Translations under genes and position numbers: made by a program
Assembly (NCBI RefSeq): GCF_023053635.1
Contig: NC_086172.1
Location: 53,238,001 to 53,302,000 of the forward strand
Reading direction: 5' to 3'
Source of the DNA: Elgaria multicarinata webbii
Lineage: Eukaryota > Chordata > Lepidosauria > Squamata > Anguidae
Length of the DNA stretch: 64,000 nucleotides
In this document: positions 43,295 through 54,727 of the stretch, piece by piece
Layout: every line of letters begins with the position of its first letter
Numbering within the stretch: the stretch's first letter is position 1
The notes under the pieces: model-generated
What the model was told of the DNA's origin: nothing
The model's input: the letters and a program-made list of their open reading frames with translations, nothing else
The model's database searches: none

Positions 43295-44034
43295 ATTTAA
43301 GGCAACCCATTTATTCAGTAAATTATTCTGATTTTTTGAAGCTTTCCAGATAATTAATTTTAGTACAATAAATGCATTTAGAAACAACAACAACCAACTC
43401 TCTGCATAGGTCCTGAAGTTCAAAGCCAAATATTTGTGTTTATATTGTCTAAGGGAGCCTCTCCATTGCTTCTTTGTTCCAGCATGCCTCAGTGTCATCA
43501 TAGGGCCAAAACACAAGATGTAACTGCCAGCAGCTACGTTTTTTAATGTTCATTTTAAAATGATTTGGACCCTAGTGTGGGAGATGGGAGCTTTAACCCT
43601 TGATCCCCTGCTGGAGGACCATTACAGATTGCCTCAGCCCCTACCCCAACACCTGCAATTTATATTGAAAAATAGATATCCATTAGCACAAGGCACAATT
43701 CTAATAGGGTATTTTGGATCCCACTCATCCCCCCCTCCAAAAAATTGATAGTGCTGGCCATGAGGCTCAATCCAGTCCATAGTGGGCTCTAGGCCTATAC
43801 ATGGAGGGATTTCCATAGGGCATAGAGCACTGATTCCCCCTCCCACCCATGGTGGATGCCTATGAACACCTCCTCACCTATCTCTGTCTACCCCTGGTCA
43901 CTCCACTCGGAAAAGGAAGGTGAGCTCCACGTTTGTGTTCCTTGATTAAGCAGAAGTTGGAGGGCTAGGTGGGGACATGGGAAGCACCCCTTCCCAGGCC
44001 TCCCATCCCTCTCTTATGCCCTAATAGAAGCTGC

Positions 44035-44144
44035 AGTTCTGGATGACAACTCCCAGCATAACTAACAATGGGCTATGTTGGGTGAAGCTGATGGGAGTTG
44101 CAGTCCAAAACATCTGGAGGGCACCAGGTTGGGGAAGGCTAGCC
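44035..44144. repeat. Palindromic foldback element, well preserved right half
   Basis: Right half: GATGGGAGTTGCAGTCC, AAAACATCTGGAGGGCACCA and GGTTGGGGAAGGCTAG. The left half starts within the element. Confidence 0.7.
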
Positions 44145-44226
44145 TCATGAGATCCCTCTTTGAGCATGTGCTGTGCCCACAATGGGCTGGACTAAGTCCC
44201 TTGTATTTGGTGGGGGAAGATACATT

Positions 44227-44475
44227 TGTCCAGCATCTATAGGTGCTTCCAGATGGAAGGCTCTTAGCACTAGCAATGACAAGGCGTTGTGTATTTCCTC
44301 CTTAGTGGATCTCCTGGGGCAAGAAAAAAGATAGAAGTGGTGGAAAAACACTGGTGCTTACCAGGAATGGCTGGACCCCCTGTAGAATGTCTAGACCAGC
44401 AATGTCTGGACCCCCTATGACTGAAGCAGGGTGATGATGAAATAAAAGCCTCACGGGTGCAGCCTATTGCTGCCA
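44227..44475 (+). mobile_element. GGTGCTTCCAGA-family MITE, copy A
   Basis: Begins TAGGTGCTTCCAGATGG and contains GGCAAGAAAAAAGATAGAAG then TGGTGGAAAAACAC, blocks shared with 45839-46195 and, in reverse, 52046-52263. Confidence 0.55.
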
Positions 44476-45019
44476 GCAAAGTACTGTGGATCAGAGCAGA
44501 AAAGGTATCATTTGACCTCATCAAAATAAACACTGTGCCTTTGGTTGTGGGGTGTCAAGTTCCTTTTCCCTTCTCCCAGCCACACCCTCATGTCTGATTC
44601 ACGGCATGACAGATGTCTGTCTGTCTGTCTTCCCTTGTGGCTTCAGGCAGAGTGCTGCTTCAGCAGCTGTTTTTTGTGGTAGGTGGGGTCTAGCGAGGGA
44701 ATGGGAAACTAATGGGGGAAAAATCTCTGCCATCCCCTGGAAAGGTCTCAAGGTGGAGTCCAGTTTCTTTCATTGCACAAGAGACTTCAGACCTTCATTT
44801 TCACAATATTCTCTGGGAGAGACGGTATCAAGACCATTGAGGCATATAATTGAAGATGTAGTAACATCCCTTCCCTCTTCAGAACATGGAAACTAAAAGC
44901 AAAAAGCAAAAACAAAAGTACATTTCAAGAGAATGAGGTCCTGCTTTTTGTGTGTGTAAGACAGGAAAGCAAAGAGTGGGAAAGTAAACATTCTGCATTG
45001 TTACAATTTCCAGAGGGGC

Positions 45020-45180
45020 AGCAAAGGCAATGAAGGGTTCTGTGGCATCTTAAAGATAACAAATTTATTTTGGTATGAGCTTTTGTGCGTTTGATGAAGT
45101 GGGCAGGCAGTGTTCATGAGAGCTTACGCAAGAATAAATGTGTTCATTCAAATGTGCCACAAGATTCTTTACTTGTTAAT
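45020..45180 (+). repeat. Interspersed repeat with TGCCACAAGATTC motif
   Basis: GGCATCTTAAAGATAACAAA, TGAGCTTTTGTGCGTTTGAT and AATGTGCCACAAGATTC. Same family as 31970 and 40285. Confidence 0.5.
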
Positions 45181-45189
45181 GTTGTTGTC

Positions 45190-45190
<1 letters not shown>

Positions 45191-45238
<48 letters not shown>

Positions 45239-45239
45239 T
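45191..45239. repeat. (TTA)n microsatellite
   Basis: About sixteen TTA units, at the 3' end of the adjoining minus-strand LINE fragment. Confidence 0.9.
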
Positions 45240-45760
45240 ATATAGCACCATCAATGTACATGGTGCTGTACAGAGTAAAACAGTAAATAGCAAGACCCTG
45301 CCGCATAGGCTTACATTCTAATAAAATCATAATAAAACAATAAGGAGGGGAAGAGAATGCAAACAGGCACAGGGTAGGGTAAACAGGCACTGGGTAGAGT
45401 AAAACTAACAGTATAAAAGTAAGATCAAAATCAAGTTTTAAAAGCTTTAGGAAAAAGAAAAGTTTTTAGCTGAGCTTTAAAAGCTGCGGTTGAACTTGTA
45501 GTTCTCAAATGTTCTGGAAGAGCGTTCCAGGCATAAGGGGCAGCAGAAGAAAATGGACGAAGCCGAGCAAGAGACCCTTGGGCAGGTGAGAAACATGGCA
45601 TCAGAGGAGCGAAGAGCACGAGCGGGGCAATAGTGTGAGATGAGAGAGGAGAGATAGGAAGGAGCTAGACAGTGAAAAGCTTTGTAGGTCAACAGGAGAA
45701 GTTTATATTGGATTCTGAAGTGAATTCTGAAGTGAATCACTGCTACATACTCGCCACCTC
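45232..45760 (-). mobile_element. LINE 3' fragment of a second L2-like subfamily
   Basis: Minus-strand coding remnant: YKLLLLTYKAFHCLAPSYLS, then RPFSSAAPYAWNALPEHLRT and FKAQLKTFLFPKAF. The 3' UTR begins with the distinct block TGTACATGGTGCTGTACAGA (plus strand 45255-45274). The C-terminus differs clearly from the 17947 element, so this is a separate lineage. One frame break is evident between the two coding pieces. Confidence 0.75.
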
Positions 45761-45838
45761 GCAAAGTGGTGTGAAATTTTAGGTACTGGGTTTCCTGTGT
45801 TTGGTTTCTTTGAATGAGAGAGAGTACTGGAAACTTAA

Positions 45839-46006
45839 GGGGTGCTTCCAGTTGGAGAGGTCATAGTAGTGCCATCAATCAAAAAGCATTGTGCAGCTGT
45901 TCTGTCTTCTTCTTCTTCTTCTTCTTCTTCTTCTTCTTCTTCTTCTTCTTCTTCTTCTTCTTCTTCTTCTTCTTCTTCTTCTTCTTCTTCTTCTTCTTCT
46001 TCTTCT

Positions 46007-46058
<52 letters not shown>

Positions 46059-46195
46059 CTTCTGATTGTTTTATGGTAAGAAAAAAGATAGAAGCAGCAT
46101 TGGAAAACACAGGAGAGCCACAAATTGAAGATGATGTCATTTGGACCCCCAGTAAAATTCTGGGAATGAAGCAGTAAGCAGTATCCAATAGTGAC
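45839..46195 (+). mobile_element. GGTGCTTCCAGA-family MITE, copy B, expanded by a microsatellite
   Basis: GGGGTGCTTCCAGTTGGAGA at the start, AAGCATTGTGCAGCTGTTCT before and TATGGTAAGAAAAAAGATAG after an internal (TTC)n(TCCTGC)n run, then GGACCCCCAGTAAAATTCTG. The sibling copy at 52046-52263 is continuous at this point, so the repeat run grew inside the element. Confidence 0.65.
45905..46057. repeat. Compound (TTC)n(TCCTGC)n microsatellite
   Basis: About 35 TTC units followed by about eight TCCTGC units. Long poly-Glu, poly-Ser, poly-Leu and poly-Arg reading frames here are products of this repeat and not genes. Confidence 0.97.
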
Positions 46196-46391
46196 CATCC
46201 AAAAGCAGGGCTCACTGCTACTTCCATTCCGCAAGTGGCTATTGTGGGACCTAGTGCTTGCACAGCAGAGATTTAGCACTTTTGGAAGCAAACCTCAAAA
46301 TGAGTGGAAATGCCCATTTCTGGAATAGGGCAGATTGGGGAGCTCCCTTACGTGAGGCTGGCTGCTCCTGGATAGTCGCCATTGGATACTG
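46179..46391. mobile_element. Short TIR element, ~213 bp
   Basis: Left GCAGTATCCAATAGTGACCA; right end on the other strand GCAGTATCCAATGGCGACTA. No ORF. It overlaps the end of the preceding MITE, so one probably inserted next to the other. Confidence 0.65.
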
Positions 46392-47390
46392 CCCAGTGTG
46401 GTTGCACAATAAAAGCCTTGCCTGGAAGAACTCAATGTACGTTTGTAATATTTGCTTTATATATAAGCCTACAAGCAGATCATAAGTGCAGTCAATGCAT
46501 CGTTTTTACAAGGCTGTAGATCTACAACTCCATATCAAATCCCCAAGCTTTAAACTCCCGAATGCCTTCACATAACTCACAGTTCTCTCTCTCTTTCGCT
46601 GTCTCTTAAACTGCAAAACAGTTGTTTCTTTACACATCCACCAATTTCCATGGATAACATGGAGCTCAACACACATACACGTCTTACATTTGTCTCTTCA
46701 CCTTAGCTGCTGTATGTATCTTCTCCAAGTTAGGAGTACTATGGAAACTCACTGAGATTTCCCTCCTATCAGGAAATCATGTCCTAGCCATCAGCTCCCA
46801 TTAGCTGAGCAATGTTCTGGGCTATATGCCCAACACAAGGTCTAGTCAGCCAGCATCTGTAACACTTCCTGGAAAAAAAGCAGAATTAGCTGATTCGCAC
46901 GATCAAGCAGCCCATAACCCTGAAACAGCCCACAGGTTCTGAGTAGTTTATTAACCATGCCAATAACCCACCCATGCTGGGTTGGCTGACATGACAAAGT
47001 TGCAGCTTGAATATTCAAAAGTCACCCATTGCACATCATAACCCACCATTGCTTAAATAAGCCACAGTTAGCTGGTGAAAGTGTGAACCTGGTCAATGAG
47101 TGTGCTGCCTTGTTTATTACACATGTATATATCTGGTTCTTGGTATACATTTCTTCCCACAACAAGTGAAGCAGATGTGAAGCTGGAAGGGACTGCAAAT
47201 AAATGCAATTGATATAAAATAAGTCTGGCTTCCAAACAGTCCTATGCACATGTGCAAGGATTTTTGGTCACATACCAAGGCTCTCGAGATTTTCTGTTTT
47301 GATTGGAGCTTCTTGTACTGTATTGTGGACTGTGGAGTGTCCACTGACATCCTGGAGTAATGCAAGGGAAGGTGAGGGCCTAAGGCAGAT

Positions 47391-47518
47391 TTCTCCAACC
47401 TGGTACCCTCCAGACATTTTGGACCTCAACTCTAATCAACTCTCGCCAACATGGCCAAAGATCCGGAATCATAGGCCAAAACATCTGGAGGGCCCCAGGC
47501 CAGGGAAAGTTGGCCTAA
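47391..47518. repeat. Palindromic foldback element
   Basis: TTCTCCAACCTGGTACCCTC and CCAGACATTTTGGACC on the left; AAAACATCTGGAGGGCCCCA and GGGAAAGTTGGCC on the right. Confidence 0.7.
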
Positions 47519-47678
47519 GAAGTGTCAGAATAGGTGTAAGCTCCAGTAAATAGACAGAAGCCCAATCTTCACTTGGAGTGGGCTGGGCTAGAGAATCCCA
47601 CCCTGCTGATCCAGAGAAGATAGGTGTGCTCCCCATGAAGGTACAGCATTAAATATCCAATCTGCAATCTTGCACATA

Positions 47679-47818
47679 GGCTTTAGCTAGACCTAAGGTT
47701 TATCCCGGGATCATCCCGGGGTCGTCCCTGCCTGCTCCTGGGATCCCCTGTGTTATTTACATGAACAGGGATGACCCTGGGATGATCCCGGGATAAACTA
47801 AGCTAAGGTCTTAGTTAC
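47679..47818. mobile_element. Hairpin element with GGGATGATCCCGGGATAAA arms
   Basis: The left arm contains GGTTTATCCCGGGATCATCC and the right arm its complement GGATGATCCCGGGATAAAC. Related arms, more diverged, are found at 53203, 54728 and 59197. Confidence 0.7.
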
Positions 47819-48014
47819 AAAACAATCTGCCTGGTAGTTTCTTCTTATAGGACAAATGATCATCTTTTTATTTTACTTATTTTATGAGATTGCAATTTGT
47901 TTATGAAGCACAACATAGATTAGCAACACATTTATGGCCATATACATGGGTGTTTTGTTGCTGTTGAACAATTTAAAATAAAGGCGTGGCTCTATAATTT
48001 TGCTCTTCTTTCAT

Positions 48015-48144
48015 AAAACGAGAATTCCTGGAATCCCCCCCAAACATCTGGAGAAATGAACTACCGGGGTTTTCTTCATTTATAAAATGAGAATTACTGG
48101 AATTCCTCCCCAAAACATCTGGAGAACTGAACTACTGGGGTTTT
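48015..48144. repeat. Tandem duplication of a ~65-bp unit
   Basis: GAGAATTCCTGGAATCCCCC...GGGGTTTTCTTCATT is followed directly by GAGAATTACTGGAATTCC...GGGGTTTTCTAGAG. Two diverged copies. Confidence 0.8.
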
Positions 48145-48257
48145 CTAGAGTGGATCTACTAGGAGTTCCATAGAAAGAGCATAAGAGTGTCAGCAGTCCT
48201 GCTATACATTGAAATTGATTTGCTAATAATATAGGCTGTGGCTCTGTGTTGGGTAAG

Positions 48258-48775
48258 GCACATAAAATCATAGAATAGCAGAGTTGGAAGGGGCCTACAA
48301 GGCCATCAAGTCCAACCCCCTGCTCAATGCAGGAATCCACCCTAAAGCATTCCTGACAGATGGTTGTCCAGCTGCCTCTTGAATGCCTCTAGTGTGGGAG
48401 AGCCCACAACCTCCCTAGGTAACTGATTCCATTGTCGTACTGCTCTAACAGTCAGGAAGTTTTTCCTGATGTCCAGCTGGAATCTGGCTCCTTTAACTTG
48501 AGCCCATGTCCTGCACTCTGGGAGGATCAAGAAGAGATCCTGGCCCTCCTCTGTGTGACAACCTTTTAAGTATTTGAAGAGTGATATCATGTCTCCCCTC
48601 AATCTTCTCTTCTCCAGGCTAAACATGCCCTGTTCTTTCAGTCTCTCTTCATAGGGCTTTGTTTCCAGACCCCTGATCATCCTGGTTGCCCTCCTCTGAA
48701 CATGCTCCAGCTTGTCTGCATCCTTCTTGAATTGTGGAGCCCAGAACTGGACACAATACTCTAGATGAGGCTCAG
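48258..48775 (-). mobile_element. CR1 LINE 3' end
   Basis: The plus strand begins AATCATAGAATAGCAGAG, the reverse of a canonical CR1 3' end, then GGAAGGGGCCTACAAGGCCA. Minus-strand translation gives LEKRRLRGDMISLFKYLKG, TVRAVRQWNQLPREVV and TLEAFKRQLDNHL, the CR1 ORF2 C-terminus. 5'-truncated near 48775. Confidence 0.92.
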
Positions 48776-49083
48776 TTCACAGCTCAAGTCACATTTATCA
48801 TGCTGTTGCTGCTTGTTATGAGGTGGGTATATGCACAACTGCTTTCCTCTGAGTACCCCAAATCTACTTAACCCACAGTTGAAACTCTGGTCGGGTGAAT
48901 TGTCCTTGCTTCCTATTGGATTTGAACAAGACTTTGCACTTTACTGTAGAGTTGTTGTCATGGCAGATGAATGACTCCTGCTATATATTTAAAGCATTCA
49001 TAATGTTTTTACTTATTAGAAGACATTATCTTATTACCTAAATTGCTTACCATCTTCCTGCCAGGCCAGTGTGTTTAAATCAG

Positions 49084-49195
49084 TGGCGGGGAACCTGTGC
49101 CCCTCCAAATGTTTTTGGATTACAAGTCCCCCAATCCCTGACCAATAGCCATGTTGGTTGGGGCTCATGGGAGTTGGAGACTTGGAAGACGACAG
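49084..49195. repeat. Palindromic foldback element, diverged
   Basis: GGCGGGGAACCTGTGCCCCT and CCAAATGTTTTTGGATTAC on the left; GGGCTCATGGGAGTTGG on the right, with a truncated outer arm. Confidence 0.5.
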
Positions 49196-50689
49196 GTTCT
49201 ACATTACTGGTTTAAATCAAATTATCCAAAGTCCACACTGATGGCATTTTCTTCTTTGCAAGAATCTGGAATGGCCTCAACGACCACCACCACTCGTTCA
49301 TTGCCCACATTTCTCTTGGCAGTACAAACTGTCTCGGTTTCCTAATTCTGCTGTGGTTCCTCACACATTGTCAGCATCAGCGAGTATCTTGGAAAGCAAC
49401 TCACAAAGTACATATAACAACTGAGCTTCTTATCCGGTTCGGAAAGTGTTGATCTTTCAGTAAAATGGATGCATTTTAGTGTATGCTATTAAAATCTTGG
49501 AACCCGTCCCCTTTTATATCGTGCACTTACAATGCTTGAGTTCATGGTTTTGCAATGGCTTCTTTAATTACAGAAATCTGTGAAATGAATGGCACATCAA
49601 TGGGAACATGATTCAAATTTGTATTTATGTTGGAAAACATAATCATGGCATTGGGTGGAATATTCTGACCTGGGTTCGTTTTGATCCAGCATGTGAGAAG
49701 GTTTTGGCACCCCCTTCACCCCCCTTGCCAGACAAGCCCCAAATTTCTCTCCCCCACTTCCCCCAGACTGATGCCTGTGTATACGAAACCCTCCCTTGGA
49801 TTTGTCACTCCCATTAATGATCAAGCACTCTCTTCCTAGGCATATAATGCTATCAAGTCCCTCCCCTTTCCCTAAGAACTGGCTGTATGATGGACATGAG
49901 AAGAAGGGTGCAATAGCAGGAAAGACTCCAGGGGAAGTCTGCACTCTTCCTTCCCTCCAACAATGATGGGAGCGATAGTAAATATTCCAAGGGCAGGACA
50001 GTGCAATGAATAGGCTTTCATGGCAGGGTGTGGAAGGGAGGAATAGCGTTTGATCATGTCCTCACCATCATCGTTAAGCTGTTTCTATATAAATATCCTG
50101 TAATTCTATACTGTGCCAGTCTCTCATTTTTGCCTCAGTAATGGTATTCCACCCACCCCACTCTTGTCTGCATGATGTACTGGAATAGACAAGCCACAGG
50201 TCTACCAGACATGGCATGGAAAAGGCAGTGTTTGTTTATTTTTTATTTTATTTTTTTTAAAAAAGGTCTGTACTTCAGTTGTGACAGCAGGATGTGAAAT
50301 CACCACAAACCACAAATTGCTGCCTAATTTTCATAAACATTATGTAAAGTGACTGGAAGGAAAACTTGTATTAGTTGATTGACACTGATCCTAATTAATC
50401 TGAATTGACAGTAAAGCTAAAGCCAGAAGATACTAATTGCATCTGCTTTGCCGACAGCGTCATAGAAGTTCATCAGACTAGCGTTTTAGCACAAGCTCGC
50501 TACTGCCCACTTATGGATGTGTGTGCGTCCCTTAGATGAAGTTGTCTGCCTCCCGCGCGCCTCCTGCTCCTTTTGTTCATTTTCCTGTACCAAAATAGAC
50601 CCCTTTTAATCCATTTTTTAAACAATAAAAAAGAATGTGCTGCAATCTCCTGTGCAGGAAAAGCAGTGTGATAAAAACGGCCCCTAAAT

Positions 50690-50836
50690 GGGACATGTGG
50701 TCATTGTTTACTTCCTCTTTCCCCTTTGTATTTTATGCTTTTTATGGTTTATATTTTGTATATTTCTTTTTAATGTTCACTGTTTTTAACTTTTGTAAAC
50801 TGCCTAGAGAGCTTTGGCTATGGGGCGGTATATAAA

Positions 50837-50896
<60 letters not shown>
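50690..50896 (+). repeat. L2-type LINE tail with (ATT)n end
   Basis: TTTTTAACTTTTGTAAACTG, CTAGAGAGCTTTGGCTATGG and GGGCGGTATATAAATATT, followed by about 19 ATT units (50838-50896). A 5'-truncated copy. Confidence 0.8.
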
Positions 50897-50897
<1 letters not shown>

Positions 50898-51229
50898 AAT
50901 GCTCATTGACTAGAAGCAAGGGGTTAGGAGGGACCTCAGGAGCCATCATCCAAACCTAAACTGTTATCTTTGTAGAAGGATTAGTGCTCCTCTTTCTCTA
51001 CCAATGGACATCCTTGCGTGCACCAAGATGCTTTAGTAAACCAGCCTTCCTCATGAATTGAATATACTTCGGGCACAATCCTATGCATGTTTAGACATGC
51101 TTGCTAGAGCATGCTGGACATTGTAGCTTTTTTTTCTGCCTTAAAATGCATAAGTTTGTGCCCTTAAACTAATTGATCCCAATAGATGTCTCACTTCTTC
51201 TTAGAGCCTCTTTATCAAAAAGGATAACT

Positions 51230-51332
51230 TTTGGCCTTCCAGATCTTGTTCACCATCTCCTGTCATCCCTGACCATTGTCTATGCTGACTGGGGATGATG
51301 GGAGTTGGAGTGCAGCAACATCTGGAGGACCA
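51230..51332. repeat. Palindromic foldback element, diverged
   Basis: TTGGCCTTCCAGATCTTGTT on the left; GATGGGAGTTGGAGTGCAGC and AACATCTGGAGGACCAAGG on the right. Confidence 0.6.
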
Positions 51333-51689
51333 AGGTTACCAACCCACCCACCCACACTAAATGGAGATTCCATCACATTTCTAAGCAAATCATTCCATGC
51401 CCCTTCATTACTTACACAATTAGTTCTGCTTTATTTCCAGGCTTTGGGCAGTATCCTATTTGGCACCCTAATACATTTGAGGACAGGATCGTAATTCATG
51501 GTGATCCCAGCTAATTGGAAACATCACCAAAAATGAATAGGACGAAACTGAACAAGGGTAAATATAAAGTAAAAATAACCAAAGGCATAACCAAATAGCA
51601 ATGCAGGAGATATTTGTTGAGGTGAATATGAGTCTGCAACGCATTATCATCATAAAGGAAGCAAGTATAATCATTTTGACTGTTTTTTT

Positions 51690-52045
51690 TAACAGTGGGA
51701 TGGAAGGAGCTTCTTTCATTATACTCAGAATTACTGATGGAGTACTGTGCCCAGCTCTAGACAATTACATTTTAAACAAGACATGAAGAAGCTGGAAATA
51801 ATTCCAAGAAGAGCAAGAAAAATATATGATTAGTAGGTATTCAGAATTTTACATCTGAGCAAAGACTAAAGGAACTGAATTTGTTTACGTTGGCAAAGAG
51901 AAGATTGTAGGGGACCAAAGCAGTCTTCAAAATTTTTTCTTTTTTTCTTTTTTAAGTCTGCCTTAAAGAGGGTAACGGTCAGTTTGTTCTCCTTTTCTGT
52001 TGTAGAGATGTTAAGAAATAATGGTCATAAATTCAGAACTTTAAG
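51690..52045 (+). mobile_element. Decayed CR1 LINE fragment
   Basis: Plus-strand reading includes ITDGVLCPALDNYILN, then RSWK and the SAKTKGTEF region, resembling the CR1 ORF2 stretch after the RT domain (GVLCPVL...KLERVQRRA). It is heavily mutated and interrupted at 52046 by a MITE. A related block (GGGACCAAATCAGTCTTCC, 52295-52450) follows the MITE. Confidence 0.5.
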
Positions 52046-52263
52046 GATGCTTCCAGATGAGGCCATCACCCTGTTTTGTTCATGGAATTTTACCGGAGAT
52101 CCAGATATCATAATTTTCCACTTACAACATTCACATGTTTTTGTACCACATCTTCTGCCTTTTTTTCTTACCACAGAAAATCCGTTATGAAAGAAAAGAT
52201 AGAATAGCTGCACAATGGCTTCTGGTGATTACCACTAGGACTGTTCTGTCTGGAAACACCCTA
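52046..52263 (-). mobile_element. GGTGTTTCCAGA-family MITE, copy C
   Basis: Plus strand starts AAGGATGCTTCCAGATGAGG and ends CTGTCTGGAAACACCCTA, forming terminal inverted repeats. In reverse it carries AGCCATTGTGCAGCTATTCT and GTGGTAAGAAAAAAAGGCAG, aligned with copy B but without the microsatellite. Confidence 0.65.
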
Positions 52264-52375
52264 AGCTTGGCCAATGCTTGGGTTTGTTTAGGTTGAAAAG
52301 AGTGTAGGGACCAAATCAGTCTTCCAACAGTTGAAGTAAAGAAGCAGTCTGTCTTAAAGGGGATAATGGTCAGTT

Positions 52376-52432
52376 GTTCTCCTTTTGTAGGAATGCTAAG
52401 GCATACATTTTGTAGGAATGCTAAGGCATAAA
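52376..52432. repeat. Small tandem duplication
   Basis: TTTTGTAGGAATGCTAAGGC occurs twice in succession. Confidence 0.8.
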
Positions 52433-53202
52433 ACATAAAGGGGAGTATCCTTTTTGACATTAGTGCTAACATAAATTCAGTTCCGTTATCGTAACCTGCC
52501 TTTAGCAGAGCACCAATAGCGGTTGCTAGTGCAATGGACTTCCCCAGAAAATCCAGCATGCCAGCAAATGCTATTGGCGTTGGACTAGAGGAAGCTTATG
52601 CTAGTACAATGTAATTTACATTTGCAACGCACCCACCCTGGATTTGATATAATCTGCACTTTTGAGACGTGGACTTTCTCCCTCCTCCAAGTTGTTAACT
52701 ATATTAAATAGCAATCAGGCTATGATAGAACCTATGATAGAATCCATCATTTACATCAGAGGTGTTGAACCTCTTTCAGCCCAGATTCCATTACAGAGAG
52801 GTTCTCGGGGCCACATTTCATTGGAGAGTGGGGCCAAAGTAAAATGGGGAAGGGCCCAAAATACCAGCACCCAAATGATTGGCAGTTGAGGAAAGGGGGC
52901 TGTGCCAGGAGAATGGGGTGGGACCATCTAGGGAACCCAAGGGGGACAGTTGGGACCGTAGGTATGCTGAATTTCGCCCACAGCCTTGAAGTTCATTGCT
53001 CCTGATTTACATCTCTTGGTAGCCACAAAATGAGAGGTGGAGAACGTATGGCACAGGAACTGGATCTGCTCCCTGGCATATTTCACCTTTGAAAGTACAG
53101 ACTGGGTTTAGCTGCTAGCCTGTCTGACCCAGTAAAATGGCTCCTGCTGTAGGCTTCTCAAAGGCATTCTGCTGGACTCTGGTGGTAGACTAGATAGACC
53201 CT

Positions 53203-53695
53203 TGGCATGTCTACACCATGCATATATCCCGAGGTCATCTCTAGATTGTCCCTGTGCATCCAAATGATGCACAGGGGATCCCAGGGACAATGGGGGATGA
53301 CTAGAGTATTTTCCCCAGGATAACTGGTACCGTGGATTTTCCATTTTTTCCATGGTCCCGGGACAACACCAAGGACTGTGGCTGATGTGGCACAGCCTCC
53401 CGGGTCTTCAAATGGGCACGGTGCTGCATGAGATGGCTCCATGCTCATGGGATAGGGTAGGACAGCAATTTCACCATCCTTGAGATGGCACGGGGTTGGG
53501 CATGGAGTTTGGCAGGGAGTTTCCTCACTTTTTCACTGCATGACTGGCTCCTATTAAAAAAAATGGCACCTGTAATGTCCCTCTTCTCTTCCGGGATGTC
53601 GCACGGCTGTATAGACCCTGGGGGAGGATCGTGGAAGCAGGTAAGTCCGTGATCCTCCCCCCTCCCTCCCACTACACCCTTAAGTGTAGATGAAC
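53203..53695. mobile_element. Foldback element related to 54728-55212, opposite orientation
   Basis: Left TGTCTACACCATGCATATAT; right arm on the other strand CATCTACACTTAAGGGTG. Contains GCACAGGGGATCCCAGGGAC and GATCCTCCCCC, blocks shared in reverse with 54728-55212. No coding capacity. Confidence 0.55.
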
Positions 53696-54727
53696 CCCCT
53701 GTTCCTTGGTGGAAAAAAGGTGGAGTATAAATACAATAAAATAAACACATAATTTCCTAACCCAGCAAAAAGGAATGCATGTCTATGGGATGCACATCTG
53801 GATTTGGATGTACATCAGTGTCATCACAGTGTTCATCCAGTCTCAAACAAGCTGAATATGTGCAGTGATCCAGATGGTGCAGGCTCTTCTCGGCATTCAT
53901 TATTAGATCTGAATTGGGACCAAATGCAGTGGTTGGGATGAAACCAATTTCTCATCCATGTGAATGGTGTGTTCATGCCAGTTCGCAAACCATTCTCTGT
54001 GATGATGGGCTGCTGTTTCATCTGAAGCCTGCTCTGAATGGGAATGTAATAAATGGAAATGTGTGTTGCTCTTGTTGACAAGAACTTCCATGTGTATCTC
54101 GGGTGAAGCAATGGGTCACATCTGTCCCATATTTATTTACATTACTTTTCCCGGAAGACCTGTCAATATAAGTCAGCATGCTTCTCCTTGGACACTGCCA
54201 AGTTAAGGACATTAAAAAATGTGTCTTTTCTTAGGAAAAGAGGACATAGAGTGGGTGAGCTGGATTCAGATAGGTAGCGTGGTAGTTGGCAAACGACTGC
54301 TGACACTTTTAGAACTCTCAGGTTGGGCAAAATCTGGCTCTTCCCTTCTTCCAAAGCCAACAAAAAGGAGAACCCTACAAGGAATGGCCAAAAGCAAAGG
54401 GATGGACAAAAAGGATGTTTTATTCAATGAAAGAAAACTGTTCCAATGTGTTTTGGACCACATGCTGGTCCTTCTTCAGGTAATCTAAAAACAATATACA
54501 ACATTTACAGACTTTAAATATTCCTTGTGTTCAATAGTATACTTGGGCTTTTTGGCCACTGAAACAATGTGATAGAAAGTGTAGCCCTGAAGCAGCTAGA
54601 GGCAATCTACCCATGCATGAGATACAGTGTGGCTAGATTGAGATCCCTGCCTCTGATTTGTCATCCATATAATGCAGAATGGCCTGTTTTTTAAACACTT
54701 CTCCAGTCAGTTGTCCAGAGACAAAGG

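Noticed and set aside
45814-46291. Long open frames of poly-Ser, poly-Leu, poly-Glu and poly-Arg
   Set aside because: All come from the (TTC)n(TCCTGC)n microsatellite read in different frames; there is no gene structure around them.
48342-48680. 112-codon minus-strand frame considered as a gene
   Set aside because: CR1 ORF2 C-terminus with the canonical CR1 3' end directly beside it.
54219-54488. 89-codon plus-strand frame with a plausible composition
   Set aside because: No recognisable motif, no splice-supported neighbours, and the 3' part (GGACCACATGCTGGTCCTTC region) resembles a dispersed repeat.
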